DNA from: Hermatobates lingyangjiaoensis
Lineage: Eukaryota; Arthropoda; Insecta; Hemiptera; Hermatobatidae
Direction: 5' to 3'
Length of the DNA stretch: 64,000 bases
Assembly: GCA_026182355.1 (NCBI GenBank)
Contig: JAPFBL010000166.1
Coordinates: forward strand, 682,001-746,000
The notes beneath the pieces were generated by a model, which was not told the DNA's origin, ran no database searches, and saw only the letters and a program-made list of their open reading frames with translations. Position numbers and translations under genes: made by a program. Below, piece by piece: positions 11,592-22,680 of this stretch. How positions within the stretch are numbered: position 1 is the first letter of the stretch; each line of letters begins with the position of its first letter.

Positions 11592-11850
11592 GGCGGTCAA
11601 GTTAGCTCAGTGGCAGGGTGACCGCCTCTGAACTGGTAGGTGTGGGGTTCACTACCCATTCTGACTCTCGATTAATTCACGTGGGAGGTGAATAAATCTG
11701 AGCATGTCGTCCCTCAGAGAGGACGCTGAACATTCTTTACCAAGCCTGTCGATGTCAAGTACCTGTTAAAGATTCCTACTCTATAGTACACTTGAATTAG
11801 GCGGCAAAATTTAGGACTCCCAAAATGGAATCAATGGGAGATGTGAGAAA
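11592..11850 (+). mobile_element. tRNA-derived SINE, copy 1
   Basis: A Pol III A-box-like TTAGCTCAGTGG (from 11602) and a B-box-like GGGTTCACTACCC (from 11645) are spaced as in a tRNA gene. They are followed by a tRNA-unrelated body with GAATAAATCTGAGC, GGACGC, GCCTGTCGATGTCAAG, TACCTGTTAAAGAT and TTAGGACTCCC. The same order is found at 35341 and 62068 (same strand) and 62945-63095 (opposite strand). The sequence cannot make a functional tRNA as there is no matching acceptor stem or anticodon loop. The 3' third beyond ~11850 diverges from the other copies. Confidence 0.8.
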
Positions 11851-11949
11851 TCAGCATCGGAGAGCTGACTTTGTCAGTCCCTTGGTCCACAAAGAAAACC
11901 CCGTAGCTTACTTTCAAGAAATAAAGTATGCAATTTTTTTTTTTTTCAT

Positions 11950-13420
11950 TTGGAAGTTTTCACTTAAAGTACTGTTCTAGGGGTAACAAGTGTTAGTTTC
12001 GTTCTTTGTTTCTCAATTTGCTATCTTTGCTTGATAGCCCTGACTACTCTAACAGATTAGCTTTCTTCCAGTCACTTCTTTGCCTCTAGGTGGACTCCTT
12101 TTTCCCTCTGAAGACGACATTTGTTATTTGTGGCGCCTTTTAGCTACTCTAGGATTTATTTTATTTCAGAAGATTTACATTTGATTTCATTTCATTTACA
12201 TTTGATTTCATTTAAGTTTATAAGAGTAGAAATCTAATTAATCACGCGAGTATGGGACCGACATCTATAGTATTTCTTTTAAACTATATTCAATTTCATA
12301 TAAGATTCTAACAACTAATCTGCAGTACCAAAGGTGAACACTATGTTAGACTACATTTTACACCATAATAAACGAAAAAGAATCCATCATTTTTCAATAT
12401 ATTGTGCTTCAGTAAATCTTCAAACATATTTCAATTAAAATGTTCGATTTAATATCGAAATATTTAAAATGAATTTCTTATTTAATGAGTGCATGGACTG
12501 ACCTTTGTGTTTCTCAGGTGCCACTGTAGAATGAAGAGAGTTTAAACCATAGATAAGTGGTGATCGCTTAAAAAGACGTTATATGAGCCTTATGCACTAG
12601 ATACGTCATCAAAAGGTGAAGTCAGACCTATCAACTGCATACAAAAGAGAAATGAGACTACTGAGACTGGTGGAGTGATCTAAACAAGAGGCTGACCCCA
12701 GGCCACTGCAGACTCCCTATCTGCACTATTATCTATCAGCTATCAGTCAATCACATTTACTATCACAAATCCCATAATAATCAAAACTATTAATAAAAAT
12801 AATTTTTTCTTTTGCATTGAACCATTAAAACGCGTTCAGATAATTGTAAATAATGTTATATAACATATAATTAATCAGAACAACACTAATAACAGAGTCA
12901 TGAATAATAGAAAAAAGAAATATCGTACAGAAATGTGAAACTATAATCAATTGAGAAATAATTGAAGAATTTCAAATGATTTCAGTCCATTAGCATCAAA
13001 AAGAGGCTAAGTGTTACTCAGACTAGGCCAGACCAAGCACAATTGAGAATAAACAACCAACTTGTAATATAAAATCAACGTAATTTATATCCTTGTAAAA
13101 TTAAACCTACTGATATTCACGTACTGATGATTACTAGTGAACAGTTATAACATGCCAACTATAGGAAACATGTTATAATTATAAACATGAGTGTTATTTA
13201 AAAAAAATTCAAAAACACATTAAAAAACATTTTTCATCAAATCAAATCATTAAACATTTTATTTTTTTAAATTAATACTACCTTACCTGCATTTAAATAA
13301 AATGAGTGGCAGTAATACTTATTAATCTCAGTTATCATACTGATATTTTTTTATTTGTTCAAATATGACAAAAAATTAATATTTCATTTAATATTTATTT
13401 AAAAACCATAGATATATTTT
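11950..13420. other. AT-rich sequence, no supported gene
   Basis: Nothing recognised. A short direct duplication of ACATTTGATTTCATTT lies near 12177-12212. A less AT-rich patch at 12500-12730 has no identifiable motif. Confidence 0.4.
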
Positions 13421-13424
13421 GTTC

Positions 13425-13600
13425 AAACCACAATAAGAAATGGGAAAAAAAATGCTAAGTTCTTTCAACCGTAACAAGCGGTCTTCGTCACAGTCAAAAA
13501 CTCAACTGAAAAACAAAATGCAGAAACATCATGGTGATGGTTCAGAAGAGAAGGAGGGAAAAGTGGTATTTTGAAAGGGTGTAAAGTTCAGGAATGGATA
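13425..13600 (-). mobile_element. PLE terminal repeat, family A, mutated hammerhead
   Basis: On the minus strand the family A order is present: GACT, GTGACGA (13491-13485), stem II ACCG with CGGT, GAA, AGAACTT, AGCA, then the T-rich CCCATTTCTTATTGTGGTTTG tail. C3 of the core is changed to G and stem III is no longer palindromic, so this copy is predicted inactive. The GGGTGTAAAGTTCAGGA block near 13580 also occurs near the inverted pair at 50.8-51.1 kb, so the repeat extends beyond the ribozyme. Confidence 0.6.
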
Positions 13601-14040
13601 GTAGCCCAGGGATGGATTTTTGGGTAAACAATGTAGTAGAGTAAGAAAAACTAAAAAAAAGCTATCCGCTAGCTGTCAATCCTCTTTCATGAGGCTATTA
13701 CCCTCGTTAGGACTGAGCAAGTTTGAGCAAACGTTACAATTGTTTAGCAGCCATGTGAATTTTTGTGTTTGCCGGTAATGTTTAATCATAAAATTTTGTT
13801 AGACATATATATATATATATATAATAATTTCATTAATTAATATATTATAAATATCAATAAATATATGATGCATATATGTATGTATTATATATCATTGGTA
13901 TAAATCTTAAGCAGGTCTTCTTGTAAACAAATATTATTTACAATATGAATATCGTGAGAGCAGAAGTTGCAGCAAATTTTAATATTATGTATTATATATA
14001 TATATGGATTAATTTACCATGAAAACAATTTTTGAAACAA

Positions 14041-14077
14041 TGCTCTAAGGCCTTTCGTTAACACATCGTCAGAGAGT
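14041..14077 (-). ncRNA. Hammerhead ribozyme motif in the left arm
   Basis: On the minus strand, stem I CTCT pairs with AGAG, the core is CTGACGA (14072-14066), stem II is a very short GT/AC, and GAA, palindromic stem III AGGCCT, T and AGAGCA follow. All invariant bases are present. Stem I is only 4 bp because the fifth position is mismatched, unlike the copy in the right arm. Confidence 0.6.
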
Positions 14078-14106
14078 GAGTGAACTAAAAAAACAATAAA
14101 TACTTG

Positions 14107-14370
14107 CTAACTTGGCTGATTGAAATTTCCAGAATTGATGGAAACCCTGAATGTGTTTAATGATGAAGTCTTCATCTCTTTAATTATTCCGCTAATCAAA
14201 ACTTCATCTAATTTGTAGAGTCCTAGGCTATTGTTCATCAACTTCTCATAAAAGTTCTTTATGAGCGCACTTTCCACGATATTTCTTCTTCTTTCTGAAG
14301 ACACATATATTAATTCATTTGCTTCATTCCAGTTAATCACATGATTACTGGACTTAATCATTAAACACAT
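14107..14370 (-). pseudogene. PLE endonuclease C-terminal fragment
   Basis: The 87-codon frame has the segment VINWNEANELIY, then ERRRNIVESALIKN, then NNSLGLYKLDEVLI, ending in NQPS and a stop. The pattern (H/V)-x-I-N-W-x-E-A …(R)-R-x-I-V-E-S-A-L-I is characteristic of the region after the GIY-YIG catalytic core in Penelope-like and related retroelements. It implies a role in the endonuclease that nicks the target. Catalytic motifs and the whole reverse transcriptase lie outside this truncated copy. The 5' part of the frame overlaps the right inverted arm and should not be trusted as native protein. A hammerhead-bearing terminal repeat follows the stop codon, as in intact PLEs. Confidence 0.7.
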
Positions 14371-14442
14371 TCAGGGTTGCCATCAATTCTGGAAATTTCA
14401 ATCAGCCAAGTTAACAAGTATTTATTGTTTTTTTAGTTCACT

Positions 14443-14480
14443 TGCTCTCTGACGATGTGTTAACGAAAGGCCTTAGAGCA
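14443..14480 (+). ncRNA. Hammerhead ribozyme motif, best stem I in the window
   Basis: Stem I TGCTCT (14443-14448) pairs perfectly with AGAGCA (14475-14480). The core is CTGACGA (14449-14455), stem II is GT/AC (very short), GAA is at 14465-14467, stem III is AGGCCT (14468-14473) and the cleavage base is T14474. No invariant position is mutated. Short stems II and III are typical of PLE hammerheads, which often work better as dimers because the palindromic stem III can pair between molecules. Confidence 0.7.
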
Positions 14481-14550
14481 TTGTTTCAAAAATTGTTTTC
14501 TTTGTGGTAAATTAATCCATCTATTATATCAAGTGTTATTTTGATTATTA

Positions 14551-14599
<49 letters not shown>

Positions 14600-14894
14600 T
14601 ACACATTATTATATATACTCCATTTTGCTTTATTAACTGTTGGTCCAGCTTTAAACACTTCTCAAAATAACTCCTTCAAGCGTTTCTCCATATTTGTAGA
14701 CATTTTCTGAGCTACAAATATAAACGAGGCATCTGCTTAAAGGTGTTTTGTTGAAAATCTTATTCTTATTTTTGTTTCATTACACTTTCTCTTTAAAGTA
14801 AACGATAGGAAAATGAATAAAACTTAGTAGTTTGATGAATGTTTTTCCGCATAGTATATATGTATGAAATTATAAGTATATATGCATAGATATA

Positions 14895-15032
14895 TTGCAA
14901 TTATATAATTGGGTCTCCTTGCCCGAGGTCAGTCTTGGAAAACAAAATCTGGCCCACATGTGAACATAATCGAACCCATGCATGGCTCAATCGAATTGAC
15001 TATTTTGTTAGCTTTATCAGTTGGGCTAGATG
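14895..15032 (-). mobile_element. Second tRNA-like repeat, distinct from the main SINE
   Basis: On the minus strand an A-box-like TAGCCCAACTGATAAAGC (~15026-15009) is followed about 40 nt later by a B-box-like GGGTTCGATTATG (~14978-14966). This is tRNA-like spacing. The sequence has no complementary acceptor ends that I could find and its downstream part differs from the other SINE family. It is either a decayed tRNA pseudogene or a single copy of another SINE. Confidence 0.45.
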
Positions 15033-15414
15033 ATTTATAGGTACTCACTACTTGTGCAGTCAGACAATGTATGGTATTTACACAGCACTCAAAATTCGTC
15101 AATAAGACCCGGCATAAACAAGTTTCGTCATGAGGTCTATTGTTTTGTTAACAATTTAATCATTTTGAAACATTTCCCATTATTTCTAATAACAAGATTA
15201 ATTGCATTACTCTGTACTTGATTCAATGAGTGATATAGAAACTGTTACATCCTTAATAGCAATGGTTGAAAATTAAGCTTTTGTAAATCTTTTCACTATA
15301 TGGAATTTTAATGATGTTTAAATTAACTATAATATTGAAACACATAATCAAATTATTTTTTGATTCCATTACATCATTTATGATATATATATCTAACTTT
15401 ACTAACTTCTGACT

Positions 15415-15415
15415 T

Positions 15416-15464
<49 letters not shown>

Positions 15465-15532
15465 GTGTGTGTGTGCGTGTGTGCGTGCGTGTGCGTGTGT
15501 GCGTGCGTGCGTGCGTGCGTGTGTGTGTGTGT
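15415..15532. repeat. (TG)n microsatellite with C interruptions
   Basis: About 118 bp of TG/GC dinucleotides. The first ~40 bp is pure TG; later parts have GC every 4-10 bases. It produces long cysteine/valine or histidine/threonine frames that are artefacts. Confidence 0.95.
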
Positions 15533-15639
15533 AAGCAATTTATCTAAGAAAATAAATAATGTACTCTTCAAATTTTGCATTAACTGTTGCCCTGATACGA
15601 AATACCAACTAAGGCTTCAATATTGAATTGTATTTAACG

Positions 15640-16130
15640 GTCCTATACATGAGGAAACCTGGACATTTTGCTGTGTGGTAAAAAAAGGTCCATATGTATG
15701 AGTAATATCTGTTTAAAAATGGTCCTTTAGTGTCAACAGCTTGAATAACCCGTAGATACAATTATTTTTTATAAATTAACTTTAAGAAATAAAATAAATC
15801 ACAATTAACTTTTAAAACCCTGTTTAAGTTTATAAGATTAAAAACAGATAATCAGAAAAATACATGTAATTAATATTAAATTTATTCTAAATTGATAAAA
15901 AACTTTGAGGAAGATATTTAACAAATATGATTTGGTCAATTATAATGAAGTCTATAGTACTAGTAGCGCTTCCTGGCGATGAAATACGAAAACATTGAGA
16001 TTTCCTATTTTTCAGTATGTTTGGATTATTAATTCACTCTGTACTTAATGGTGATAAATTTTTAAATATTTAATTCACTTGAGTAAGATTTATAATTTTG
16101 AAGTGGCATTTACAATCATACTAAATGAAT
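15640..16130. other. AT-rich sequence, nothing recognised
   Basis: No motif, repeat or plausible coding segment identified. Confidence 0.4.
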
Positions 16131-16131
16131 T

Positions 16132-17215
16132 CGTACTGGATGCGGTTTCGTAAGATGAGTTTTTCGTAAGATAAATCGATAATTACACGTAAATAGTCTA
16201 ATGCGTTCCTAGCCCGCAATACTTTCTCCAAAATGCACTTATAAATTGAAATAACTGATATAATAATTGTTGTACATATGACATCTGCAATAAACATAGA
16301 GATGAATTATAAAATTAAACAATAATAATAAGTTATAATATGTCAAGTTATTTATCTTTGCATTTCAGCTACGGGAGAGGATGGTGTCCGGGTACAGAGG
16401 ACGAGGAGGAGACAAACCTTTCCTGACTGCAAAACATACACGTAAGTACTGTACAAACACACGCCAACAACTTACTTTAAACTTTAATTAAAATTATGAA
16501 CTGAATAGAAAATTATTTGTATAACTTGTATGTTTTTTTAATGTTTTTAGAACTTTTAGAAATATTTTGTTTAAATTCAGAACATTTGTCACTTTTTTTA
16601 CTTTTCTCTTTTATATTGTTTTTGCACTTTATTTTTCACTTCTTTTAACTGCTATCGTTTTCAAATTCTTTAGCCTTTTTTTTTTGATCAGGTTTATTTT
16701 CAGTACTTGTTGTTGTCTGACATTTTATGAAAAACCGATAGATATTTTGGACAAATGTTCAAGAGCGTTTGTTTTTTACTGAATTTTTCTTAAATATGCA
16801 AGACAGACGTCATCAAAGAGAACGATTGCCTGTCTAGTGAACATCTTTCTTGTTATTATAAAATTAAGCATAGAGATGAATTATAAAACTAAACAATAAT
16901 AATAATAATAATAAGTAATAATATGTCAAGTTATTTATCTGCGTATATTAAATTATTATTAAATAATAATACGTAATAATTTGTAAGTCATTTATATTTG
17001 AATATGAGTGACTGGGTGGGTGAACGGGAGAGTATGCTGACGGCATGTTACTAAAACAGATAATAATTTCTTTCCAATCGGTTCGCATTTCATCTTTGGT
17101 CGGATGATGAAACAAATTTCCTAACTGAGTCACTTCTTTTCTAGAAAGGCCTTTCGTAAGACGAAAATTTCGTAAGAAGGGTTTTCATATGAAGTGGTAC
17201 CATTGTATTCTTTAG
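16132..17215 (+). repeat. Repeat-derived block with duplicated modules
   Basis: Two related modules sit in the same orientation at ~16297-16362 and ~16868-16942. Both start AGAGATGAATTATAAAA and continue with TAATAATAA-rich sequence and ATGTCAAGTTATTTATCT. Both ends of the block carry TTTCGTAAGA-type motifs (16147-16175 and 17152-17185), and the right edge ends in GTGGTACCATTGTATTC. This looks like one or two old copies of a non-coding transposable element. The exon-like segment at 16369-16441 lies inside it. Confidence 0.5.
16369..16441 (+). other. Exon-like segment with good splice sites
   Basis: A pyrimidine-rich tract followed by TTTCAG at 16363-16368 precedes a 73-nt segment that is GC-richer than its surroundings. 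GTAAGTAC directly follows at 16442, a near-consensus 5' splice site. One frame is open across it (residues include MVSGYRGRGG and KPFLTAKHT). The segment matches no family I know. Because it follows a repeated module (also at 16868) it may be repeat-derived, and no neighbouring exon was found. Confidence 0.3.
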
Positions 17216-17219
17216 TTTT

Positions 17220-18350
17220 ATCCAGCAGGTACTCCAATAGTTAATTTTTGCTTCAGATCATAGAAAATATTTTATAAATTCTTTAAGTATATAATTTATG
17301 CAAAAAGTACATTAATAATAATGGAAATAATAGTTGTACGGTGATATTCTTGCAACTTTTATACATTTGAAAATATAATAAATACCTCTATCTTTAATCT
17401 TTCATGATTCTCCGTCTGCTATTACAAAGATAAGGCGGATTAGCAGCAAGTAACCTTACTCTTTTATTCTTACCTGAAGAACTCTTTAGGCTATAATAAT
17501 TAACTGGTTTTAAATTCTAACTTGATTTGCTTGTGCTCCTCAGCTTTGTCTTTAGTATCAGCTTACTGTCTTCCTTTATGTTCACACAATATGTCTGAAG
17601 AGGTTTGCTATTTCTTTAGTTTAAATCCACCTTCCTTCTACTAAACATCAGACTGAATTTCGTTTTATTATCTCACCTTGTTCTTACACCAAAATTACAT
17701 TGAAAAATTAATTATACAATTAAAATTAATTGATGCTGTTTAATTGAAAAACCTAAAGCTAGTTACAGAAAATGTATATTTTCTTATCTCATAAGTAGTT
17801 TAGAGCAGTGTTAAAAGAGTTGGAAACTAAATAATATTTCGTTTAATTGGTATACATAGTGTTGTTAGTGTCACAGAGATTAGTAAGCATGTTATTATAC
17901 AAATCTGGCATACCTCGTAAATCGTTTTTGTGTACATTTCACTGATTCGCTGTAGCCCATCTTCCTACTAATAGCAAACCCGGTTAGATGTCTACAAAAA
18001 CTTGTTCATGCTTTTATGTGGTTTATATGCTAATATATTATATTAAGCATATTTAATTAGTTTACCAACAATTAACATAAATTGTACAAATAAAATCTAG
18101 ATAAAAAAAAACTTATTTTGTCAAGGATTCCATGACAAGTATTCAGCAATTATAGTAGAATTTTATTATTTACACTAAGAGAACAATAGTGTAGCAAAGA
18201 ATGGGGTCCTGGTGACACAGACTTGCTTTGAGAAGGGGTTATAATTTAGAAAATATAACAAATGCATGAATAACTATTATAAGTAAAGTCTTATAATAAT
18301 TGTAGGATAAAAAGCTAATGAAATGGTCTCCACATATACAAATTTAATCG
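17220..18350. other. AT-rich sequence, no supported gene
   Basis: Nothing recognised on either strand. Pyrimidine-rich patches near 17400-17700 are not followed by convincing exons. Confidence 0.4.
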
Positions 18351-18356
18351 TATAAA

Positions 18357-18396
18357 CAACGCGTTTCGAACACGTAGTGTACTTCTTCAAGCATTA
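18357..18396 (-). ncRNA. Hammerhead-like motif in a PLE 3' terminal repeat (family F)
   Basis: On the minus strand the order is TTGAAGA, stem II GTACAC with GTGTTC (one mismatch), GAA, palindromic stem III ACGCGT, then T. It follows the hammerhead layout, but the first core base C is replaced by T (or a T is inserted), so activity is doubtful. It lies about 330 bp downstream of the last recognisable codons of the PLE endonuclease fragment at 18700-19160, where a PLE 3' terminal repeat is expected. Confidence 0.5.
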
Positions 18397-18699
18397 ACTA
18401 AAAAATACACTATCATCAGAGAGTTATCAATAATACAAATGTAAATATAGTACAAGCTAAAAATAGTATAAAATGAAATAAGGAAGAGAGTACGAACCAA
18501 CGGGTAAGTGCCTGCGGTACAACTGACTGGGAATAGGATGGAAGTGGGTGAGGGTATGAAGTGTACATCTGTTTCATATTGGAAAGCAGGTACATTTCTT
18601 TGCAATTTTTTTCCCTAAAGGTTAGGCTGGGCCTTTACATTTGCTTTAAGACTAAGTGTAAGAAACATATAGATAATAAAAAGTTGTACATTTAGGAAT

Positions 18700-19160
18700 T
18701 TGTTAATTGAGGTAAGTAGAAGAATTATCGCGGACTAATTTGTTAATTTCATACCCTTGTAAAATGGTTATTTCACGGAATTTATTGTTTCTGTGTAATT
18801 TTGTATGTTTTAGTTTGGGTAAAATTGGTGGTTATTGGTGACTAAATATTTGGCTAAATGGGATATGAATTGATTATTGTTGGGGGATTTGGTTTTCTGT
18901 TTAACTTCTTGTATACGTTCTTTTATTCTTTTGTTAAATGAGTGTTATGCCTACGTAATGTGAATGGCAATTAGCGCAGACAATTTATGTACACCACTAA
19001 GAGAAAGGGGTACTTGAACTCTATTTAAAGATAACAGGGACGTTAAGTCACCTGTGTTTCTGTAACTGACTTTTAAGCCGTATTTTTGTAATATTTTGGC
19101 TATTCTTAAAGATGGATTACCAATGTATGGGATCACCACCCAGGTTTGTGTGGGTTATAA
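18700..19160 (-). pseudogene. PLE fragment: linker plus GIY-YIG endonuclease
   Basis: Reading from 19160 downwards, the translation has WVVIPYIGNPSLRIAKILQKYG, a linker block typical of the region between reverse transcriptase and endonuclease in Penelope-like elements. About 35 residues later comes SGVHKL, the degenerate GIY position, and after a one-base frameshift CANCHSHYVGIT, the YIG position with a Cys-His cluster. Further on, in shifted frames, are KRIKERIQEVK, FISHLAKYLVTNNHQF and a C-terminal EI-TILQGYEINKLVRD block. The family uses this domain to nick target DNA. At least two frameshifts and stops make it a pseudogene, and the reverse transcriptase is missing upstream. Confidence 0.65.
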
Positions 19161-19319
19161 TATTATCTTATAATAATATTATTATCTGCAACATTGTTGG
19201 TCTCCAAGTACCTCTGCATCAGTGCGTTTTGTTTTCTTCTCTTATACCTCCTGATGAGAGGTCAAACCAAAAATCAGAAACTGTAAGTGTGTGTTTTTAA
19301 TGTATCTATGTTTATTTAT

Positions 19320-22300
19320 CTAAGTTTATAAAAGTCCGTAACATCCTGAACTAGTGCTGTAGTCATCCGACCGGTTCTGCACGTTGTGCAGTCCCACTTA
19401 TAAATGCACAACGCCAATTAACATTGGTAAGACTGTCTTTTATAATAATAAGATAAATTGAGTACTTTTTATATGAAAGTATAATTCATGATATTAATCT
19501 TTGAACTCTGGCTTTGTGCTTTAAGTTACGATAACCTTTGCATGTTAACCGCAAGAGGTCAATATATGGAGTTACGTCATAAGCAGTCCAATCATTCATT
19601 ATGATATCTACTCATATTAGGAATAAAGTTATTACACAAAGTATATTTATATACAAACACAACCCATTTCATTGATCTTCAGGTTACATCTTACTTATCC
19701 TCATAACACAAAGTGTTCGAAACGGTTGTTTTTATGTATAAACATATTTTATATCAATTTTGAATTCCTAACATACAAAATTAATCTGATGCATGCATGT
19801 ATAATAATTGTTTTCAGTCATTTTAAAGGGATCAGCATTCTAACAAAGAACTACAGTAATGTAAAGTCATTCTTCTCCCTTTTTCACAGTTTATCTAATA
19901 AACATTATAGTCTCAATTTCAATATCCTGCTATAAGGCAGTATTACAATTTGAAATATACTAAATTTGTATAGTCACTAGTAACACAAAAATGTTTATTT
20001 GAACTGTTAAGAATCTTTTATGTAATCATATTTAATATGCTGAAAACATTTAAATATCGAAATATGTTAAATCCTATATTTAGTAATTTGGTCGTGGATT
20101 GGAAAGGAGGAGGGGAATCATAAACCGTCTTGAACAACAGAAGGGCTAATTTTAATTTTAATCTGTTAAAACATACGAAACTAATAAATTTGTTCCATTG
20201 TATGAAAGTGACAATTCGACTAAAATCTCGTAAAAAAAACCGTTAAGAGGGATTGGTACAAAATGGTGAATTCAATAGTTCATTAAAAATTAAGCATATT
20301 AATGAATCCACTATTATTAACGATGTTAAATTTTTATTAAAATATGAAGTTCTGAATGTAACAATAAGTTATCTTTTTTAAATAGAATTAAAAACCTTTT
20401 TAGATATTATTTCCTATGGTATTTTGAACCACTAACAGAAGTCACCACTGGCAGTAATGCATAGATTTGGCACTAACTTGTGAGGAAGAAGATGAAACGA
20501 TAGCTCATAGCTCATCATGTGCCTCTAAGACATTTATAAAATTTATTTCAATGCATTCCATAGTGAAAAGCAAGTGAGTGAAAACCACTCCAGATTGTTT
20601 TATTATAATTTAATGAATATTTAATACTATTTTAAGACTTGAAGAATACATTTTCAAATATTTCATTATTAGTACTCAATTGCTTACGGAAAAAACGTTC
20701 GTATTTGTCACTTTACATTTTTTTTTAAATGTACAAACGTACAAATATACGTTAAAATAAAATGTTAATTATAACTACCATAGTTGTATATTGAAGCATA
20801 AACAGTTTGTTTAAACACCTCAGTTATGATTATCAATAGTATTTTCATTCAGTTATATAATATCTTGGTATACAAAAAGATAAACATCAAGAGGTCTAAT
20901 CCAAGGACGTTGAGTCGAGCCCAAGTATTCCTAACCCAAAACACAGCAAAACAGTTGAAAAAAGAAACAGTAATAATATTAAAGAAGAATGAGGACTTTA
21001 TTAATATATTTCTATATATATAATATATACTCTCATATTTAAAGTATTTCCAAGCAAATAAAAGGCAAAATTCAAACAAATGTTGATCCATTTTCTTTTA
21101 AATCCAGTATAAATATATTTAGGTTCACAAACTAATTAATTTAAGAGGTCGCTTGATTATTTAAGTTTGATATTTTGTTGTTAATGAGTTCGTAGAAATT
21201 AAATCACTTAGAGATTTTTTTTCTTGATGGAGTTCAAGGAAGTCATCATAAAGAGCAAAAACCCCTTTTTTAAAATTAAACAAACATGTTATTATTTACT
21301 TTCTCTGTATATGATTGTGTTTCATTTCGCCTTTAATTACAATTTTCTTTTAAGTTAATAAGTAGTCAATAGTGCAAATGTTCTGTTGATGTAAAAGGAA
21401 TATATTTAAGTAATATAATGTTAAACGAAATAAAGCAGTTCCACTTCTGTTAAACATGGACCATTGTATTGACTTACAGCTGTTTCATAATAAAATAAAT
21501 GTCTGATATCAGTAATGGTTTGGAATAAATTATTATATATCTTGCTTAATTTTTAAGAAACACAAGAGTTTCTGTCAATATTTCTTATATACCTGAAATA
21601 AGGTATTTCAGAACACTTGGTTTCTTCAGATGAATAATGACTATAGGACAAACTTATTTGTGATGATTTAGATTAAAGAATAGTGTTCTGAATTGAACTG
21701 GTGGAAAAGAAACGCATTGTTTTTGTTGATGGGGTGGCTTATCAAAGCTTATCTCTTAGTATCTTACTCTTATGCCTGACGATCCGAATGTGGACCCAAC
21801 GTTGCCAGATCTCAGTCATCAAAGCTAAGTCAAGAAACATAAAAGCCAAAAAAGCCGGATAATTTTAATAACTACAAAATTACAATTTTAATCACAAATT
21901 ATATGAAAATTATATAAAAAAATTCTTCAAAAAGGTTGTCCTCTTCATGTTGCCAGACTCAGTAGAAGATTTCTTACAATATAAATGGTCAGCGTTGAAT
22001 CTATTTAATGTTTTCGTTGAAGGAACAAATTCTGTACAGCACTATTACAAGTCAATAGAGACAGCTGAATTTTCTTGCTTTAGTTTGTATGCAAGTTAAT
22101 AGAGAGAACCCCTCTCCACATATTGTTTATATGTGTTATAAGGCAAGTATCAGGATATATATTAAATTATGCAAAAATTTATTATATTAAATTAAATTAT
22201 GGATGATGCATTAGTCTCTTCCAAAACTGTTCTGTATTCTAGAGATAAGAATGTGAATATAGGTCCTAAAGATAGAAAGTAGAGATAATTTCTTTGATCT

Positions 22301-22500
22301 AAAAGCATTTACTATATTACTCTGGCCTTGTATTCGGTTGCTATTGTATGATGGTTTCCACTTTGACATGATGATGGGTTCAAAGGTAACAAGTATTGAA
22401 TGGCAAAACTGTGAGCAACAGCAGAATACATATACGAGTAATACGAATCAAAATACATAGATGTTAAGTATCATAGTTAAGTAGAACTGTTGCACACCAA
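19320..22500. other. AT-rich sequence, no supported gene
   Basis: Only chance frames. AAAGCCAAAAAAGCC occurs at ~21842 and again, tandemly, at 22540-22640; ACCCAACGTTGCCAGAT lies at ~21796. These may mark a decayed DNA transposon but no transposase motif was found. Confidence 0.4.
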
Positions 22501-22536
22501 ATATCATTATTCATATTATTAACCTCAATTTCCATG

Positions 22537-22660
22537 AAAAAAGCCAAAAAAATCCCAAAAAGCCAAAAAAATCCCAAAAAGCCAAACAAAATTTTGTAAG
22601 ACAAACACTAATAAAAAAAAAGCCAATTTTGAGGAATTTGGAGTTAAAAAAGCCAGTATT
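22537..22660. repeat. A-rich AAAGCC/AATCCC short tandem repeat
   Basis: AAAAAGCC and AAAAAATCCC alternate about five times, with further AAAGCC copies down to 22660. It directly precedes the satellite array and could be part of the element from which the array expanded. Confidence 0.6.
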
Positions 22661-22680
22661 ACAATCCTGTGTGGACTTTG

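Larger units (their letters stand above)
14003..14517. mobile_element. Inverted duplication of a PLE 3' end (family E)
   Basis: Arms of about 155 bp (~14003-14160 and ~14357-14517) are near-perfect reverse complements. Each arm carries the last codons of the PLE endonuclease region (…INSGNFNQPS then stop) followed by a spacer, a hammerhead motif and a terminal block. The unique centre holds more of the endonuclease C-terminus on the minus strand. The structure is two PLE 3' ends facing each other, as expected for the inverted partial copies PLEs often leave. A long (TA)n follows at 14552-14595. Confidence 0.75.

Noticed and set aside
11592..11665. Functional tRNA gene
   Set aside because: A- and B-boxes are present but the head continues into a multi-copy SINE body and lacks a proper anticodon arm and terminator.
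15374..15626. Open frames rich in Cys/Val or His/Thr
   Set aside because: They are translations of the (TG)n microsatellite.
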